Origin: JANQTF01 sp041741415
GTDB taxonomy: Bacteria > Bacteroidota > Bacteroidia > J057
DNA: 64,000 nt
Assembly (NCBI GenBank): GCA_041741415.1
Contig: JBGSKC010000051.1
Coordinates: 243,424 to 307,423 of the forward strand
Reading direction: 5' to 3'
Within the stretch, counting starts at the first letter, position 1. The number at the start of each line of letters is the position of its first letter. Below the pieces are notes generated by a model. The model ran no database searches, was not told where the DNA came from, and saw only the letters and a program-made list of their open reading frames with translations. Shown here piece by piece: positions 63,713 through 64,000 of this stretch. The translations under genes and the position numbers were made by a program.

Positions 63713-63823
63713 GAGAGGCGGGAACCGATTGAGAGGCGGGATGTCAGACCGCTGCGCTGCTAGAGGCGAGAAGTTTGGAGGCGAGAGCCGAGAACCGAGA
63801 GCCGGGACTGGAGGCGAAGCCGA
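63713..63823. repeat. GA-rich repeat region, right of xisHI
   Basis: Copies of the same GA-rich units lie here: GAGAGGCGGGATGTCAGACC (about 63731-63750) parallels about 62799-62818, and ACTGGAGGCGAAGCCGA (63807-63823) parallels the left copies. The xisHI remnant is thus bracketed by direct repeats. Confidence 0.85.
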
Positions 63824-63829
63824 TCTTTA

Positions 63830-63842
63830 GCTCCGGAGGAGC
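63830..63842. repeat. Small GCTCC/GGAGC hairpin next to the transposase
   Basis: GCTCCGGAGGAGC has a 5-bp stem and 3-base loop, followed by GGCATATCAATAGC. It lies 52 bases from the transposase stop and may be part of an interspersed palindromic element. Confidence 0.5.
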
Positions 63843-63893
63843 GGCATATCAATAGCTGGGTATCCGCCCAAGCAACCGCGTATTGCTGCAGAT

Positions 63894-64000
63894 TTATTCT
63901 TGAGTCAAAGATTGAGGCAGCTCGACGGAGGTTGTTTCATCTTTAAAGTTGTAGGGCAGGAGTTCGTGAATGCGGTTGATGGGGTGTGCGGGTAATCGCT
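63894..64000 (-). mobile_element. IS66-family transposase, C-terminal end (partial)
   Basis: The minus strand reads an open frame from the window edge to a TAA at 63894-63896. Its last residues are RLPAHPINRIHELLPYNFK and an acidic, Thr-rich end. The phrase HxINRIxELLP is the characteristic C-terminus of IS66-type transposases. Only about 35 residues are visible; the rest lies outside the window. It marks a mobile element beside the xisHI remnant and repeats. Confidence 0.75.

Overview
The window looks like chromosomal DNA of a Bacteroidota bacterium, most likely a Saprospira/Lewinella-type lineage with moderately high GC. The reasons are two giant secreted proteins ending in type IX secretion (T9SS) sorting domains (type A at 10820-15202, type B at 56359-62043), a TonB-dependent receptor, -7-like promoter motifs of the Bacteroidota form TAnnTTTG (plus a TAATTTAG variant), LruC, DUF3500 and PKD proteins, and xerC followed directly by hpf. 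Species-level assignment is not possible from the sequence alone. I saw no rRNA, tRNA or CRISPR array.

Left part (1-34 kb): mostly housekeeping and envelope genes. A minus-strand block holds a repeat/membrane protein, a geranylgeranyl-reductase-type flavoprotein, two exported proteins that both end in SPOR domains, and dnaB. A 317-base gap with clustered DnaA-box-like sites separates dnaB from a divergent TonB receptor. Then come a 1460-residue T9SS cargo protein, an MsbA-like ABC exporter, rbfA, a LolC/E-type permease, a NYN/LOTUS RNA-binding protein, murQ, xerC, hpf, a GH13 lipoprotein, an AT-rich DUF433/DUF5615 toxin-antitoxin module, crtZ, a lytic transglycosylase, an amylosucrase-like enzyme, an RRM protein, and a tightly coupled pair made of a circularly permuted ATP-grasp enzyme and an AstE/AspA-type deacylase. 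A receiver protein, dihydrofolate reductase and an FRG-domain protein follow as one run.

Middle part (34.3-53.8 kb): a large plus-strand polysaccharide locus. It encodes five glycosyltransferases, a Wzy/O-antigen-ligase-like polymerase, a hexapeptide acyltransferase, a 59-residue membrane microprotein, a Wzx-type flippase, a receiver protein coupled to a sugar-phosphate transferase with a degenerate receiver-like N-terminus, an LruC surface lipoprotein, an OafA-like acyltransferase, a half-length TolC-like protein and a Wzc-like co-polymerase whose kinase domain looks dead. Start/stop overlaps (ATGA or TAATG) join many of these genes. No Wza-type outer-membrane exporter is in the window.

Right part (53.8-64 kb): a beta-propeller lipoprotein, a perfect 25-bp inverted repeat, a DUF3500 lipoprotein and a quinone-reductase-like enzyme, a 1894-residue protein with about 17 PKD-like modules, and a small lipoprotein. 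The end is a repeat-rich scar: GA-rich direct repeats flank a 5'-truncated xisH with an intact xisI, and the window ends inside an IS66-type transposase. One further copy of the GA-rich repeat lies at 39443 inside the polysaccharide locus.

Most interesting candidates: the CP-ATP-grasp/deacylase pair, the receiver plus pseudo-receiver sugar transferase, the DnaA-box-like cluster beside dnaB with diverging gene polarity, the SPOR-protein pair, and the xisHI remnant between direct repeats.
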